Of a DNA stretch of 6,811 nt, positions 5,664 to 6,811 are shown in pieces (positions within the stretch are counted from its first letter, which is position 1; every line of letters begins with the position of its first letter). The DNA comes from Chloroflexota bacterium (GTDB lineage: Bacteria > Chloroflexota > Dehalococcoidia > GIF9 > AB-539-J10). The stretch is from positions 1 through 6,811 of the forward strand of contig DAOVBS010000030.1 in assembly GCA_030670425.1 (NCBI GenBank), given 5' to 3'. Below the pieces are notes generated by a model. The model ran no database searches and had not been told where the DNA came from. It was given only the letters and a program-made list of their open reading frames with translations. The position numbers and the translations under genes are program-made.

Positions 5664-6811
5664 ATGACGGGAGAGAGCACGTACGAGACGGTTATTGGCC
5701 TGGAGGTCCATGCTCATCTATTGACTGAAAGCAAGATGTTCTGCGCCTGCAGCACCGACTACATCGATGCAGCGCCCAACACCCACGTCTGTCCTATTTG
5801 CCTCGGTATGCCCGGTACGTTGCCCGTCATTAACAAGAAGGCGGTGGAATACACGGTGATGACAGCTCTCGCCCTGAACTGTAGCATACCTGGATATACC
5901 AAATTCGACCGCAAGAGCTACTTCTACCCTGACCTGATGAAGGGTTATCAAATCTCACAGTATGATGCGCCCATTGGGAAGCAGGGGTGGCTGACTATTG
6001 GTAGCGACGGGACGAAGAAGAGAATACACATCACCAGAGTACACCTCGAAGAGGATGTGGCTAAGCTGTGGCACAAAGGGCACTATAGCCTGATAGACGT
6101 CAACCGTTCCGGTGTGCCACTGATGGAGGTCGTCAGTGAACCCGAGATCAGCTCACCCGAGGAGGCAAGAGACTATCTGGTCAAGCTACGGGCTATTCTC
6201 CGGTACTTAGGAGTATCGACCGGGCACATGGAAGAGGGCAGTTTCAGATGTGATGCAAACATCAGCATTCGCCCCGCGGGCAGCAAGGAGCTGTCAGCCA
6301 AGGTCGAGGTCAAGAATATGAATAGTTTCAAGGCAGTCTATCAGGCTCTCGAATACGAATCAATGCGGCAGAGAGAGCTGCTCGAGCAAGGTGGTGAGCT
6401 TGTTCAGGAGACAAGAGGCTGGATAACGGAAGAGGGCATAACGGTGTCCCAGAGAGCCAAGGAGTATGCCGACGATTACCGGTACTTCCCTGAGCCCGAT
6501 TTGCCGCCGTTGGCTTTCGACAGCAAATGGACAGAGCAAGTCAGGGCGAGACTACCCGAATTGCCTGAAACTCGAAGAGACCGCCTTGCGGCACAGTACG
6601 GTCTGCCGCTTTATGACTCCACTATCTTGACCAACTCCAAGGAGATGGCTGACTACTTTGAGAAGTGCATCGGATTGACTAGCCCTCACAGGGCAAAAGC
6701 CCTGAGCAACTGGCTTCTGGGCGATTTCAGCAGACTGCTCAACAGCACCAACACCAGCATCCAGGATTCGAAGATCAGCCCTGAGAGTCTGTTGGAGCTA
6801 CTCGAACTGAC
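5664..6811 (+). CDS. gatB: Asp-tRNA(Asn)/Glu-tRNA(Gln) amidotransferase subunit B (partial, 3' end missing)
   Basis: The first 382 residues of about 475-490 are present before the window ends. GatB binds misacylated Glu-tRNA(Gln) or Asp-tRNA(Asn), activates the carboxylate with ATP and amidates it with ammonia from the GatA amidase; the GatCAB complex is cytosolic. Family motifs are GLEVHAHL at 12-19, the paired cysteines C27-x-C29 and C43-x2-C46 (conserved in many GatB and associated with metal binding), YFYPDLMKGYQISQYD at 86-101, DVNRSGVPLMEVVSEPE at 145-161, VEVKNMNSF at 214-222 and DYRYFPEPDLPP at 271-282. The tRNA-binding YqeY-like tail begins but is cut off. ATG 5664 is the only good start: an in-frame TAA lies 18 bases upstream. 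The ribosome-binding site is modest (AGGGCGGG, 5649-5655 region). It lies 88 bp after hisF with no gatC or gatA upstream in the window. Confidence 0.96.
   Translation, partial: MTGESTYETVIGLEVHAHLLTESKMFCACSTDYIDAAPNTHVCPICLGMPGTLPVINKKAVEYTVMTALALNCSIPGYTKFDRKSYFYPDLMKGYQISQYDAPIGKQGWLTIGSDGTKKRIHITRVHLEEDVAKLWHKGHYSLIDVNRSGVPLMEVVSEPEISSPEEARDYLVKLRAILRYLGVSTGHMEEGSFRCDANISIRPAGSKELSAKVEVKNMNSFKAVYQALEYESMRQRELLEQGGELVQETRGWITEEGITVSQRAKEYADDYRYFPEPDLPPLAFDSKWTEQVRARLPELPETRRDRLAAQYGLPLYDSTILTNSKEMADYFEKCIGLTSPHRAKALSNWLLGDFSRLLNSTNTSIQDSKISPESLLELLEL

Overview
The window looks like ordinary bacterial chromosome with a mid-50s percent GC impression by eye. It holds housekeeping and biosynthetic genes and no sign of a mobile element, phage, CRISPR array, tRNA or rRNA. 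The protein styles (an EF-G-like N-terminus, a single-domain FMN glutamate-synthase-like protein with an N-terminal cysteine cluster, and a GatB) suggest an anaerobe-type lineage, perhaps Chloroflexota/Dehalococcoidia. That placement is an impression, not a result.

Layout. On the minus strand from the left edge there is the first 20 codons of an EF-G-like translational GTPase (1-61), an intergenic stretch with a probable promoter (109-138), and a complete pyrG for CTP synthase (328-1959) with a strong sigma70-type promoter (1999-2027). A 479-bp non-coding divergent region (1960-2438) follows. On the plus strand are a glutamate-synthase-like FMN protein (2439-4031) with its own promoter (2251-2280) and about a 150-nt leader, then hisH (4173-4793), hisF (4808-5575) and the first 382 codons of gatB (5664 to the right edge).

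How the genes relate. Nearly every gene handles the amide nitrogen of glutamine. PyrG and HisH each carry a class I glutaminase triad. HisF takes the ammonia released by HisH to build imidazole glycerol phosphate. GatB is the amidotransferase subunit that turns Glu-tRNA(Gln) or Asp-tRNA(Asn) into the amidated form. The glutamate-synthase-like protein belongs to the FMN-barrel superfamily that uses ammonia and 2-oxoglutarate. pyrG and the plus-strand group read outward from one control region that contains two dyad-symmetric sequences, so shared nitrogen-dependent control is possible but not shown.

I see no clearly undescribed system. The points most worth checking are the chemistry of the single-domain glutamate-synthase-like protein, the dyads and long leader in the divergent region, the hairpin just before hisH, and a Gln-to-His change beside the PyrG catalytic cysteine.
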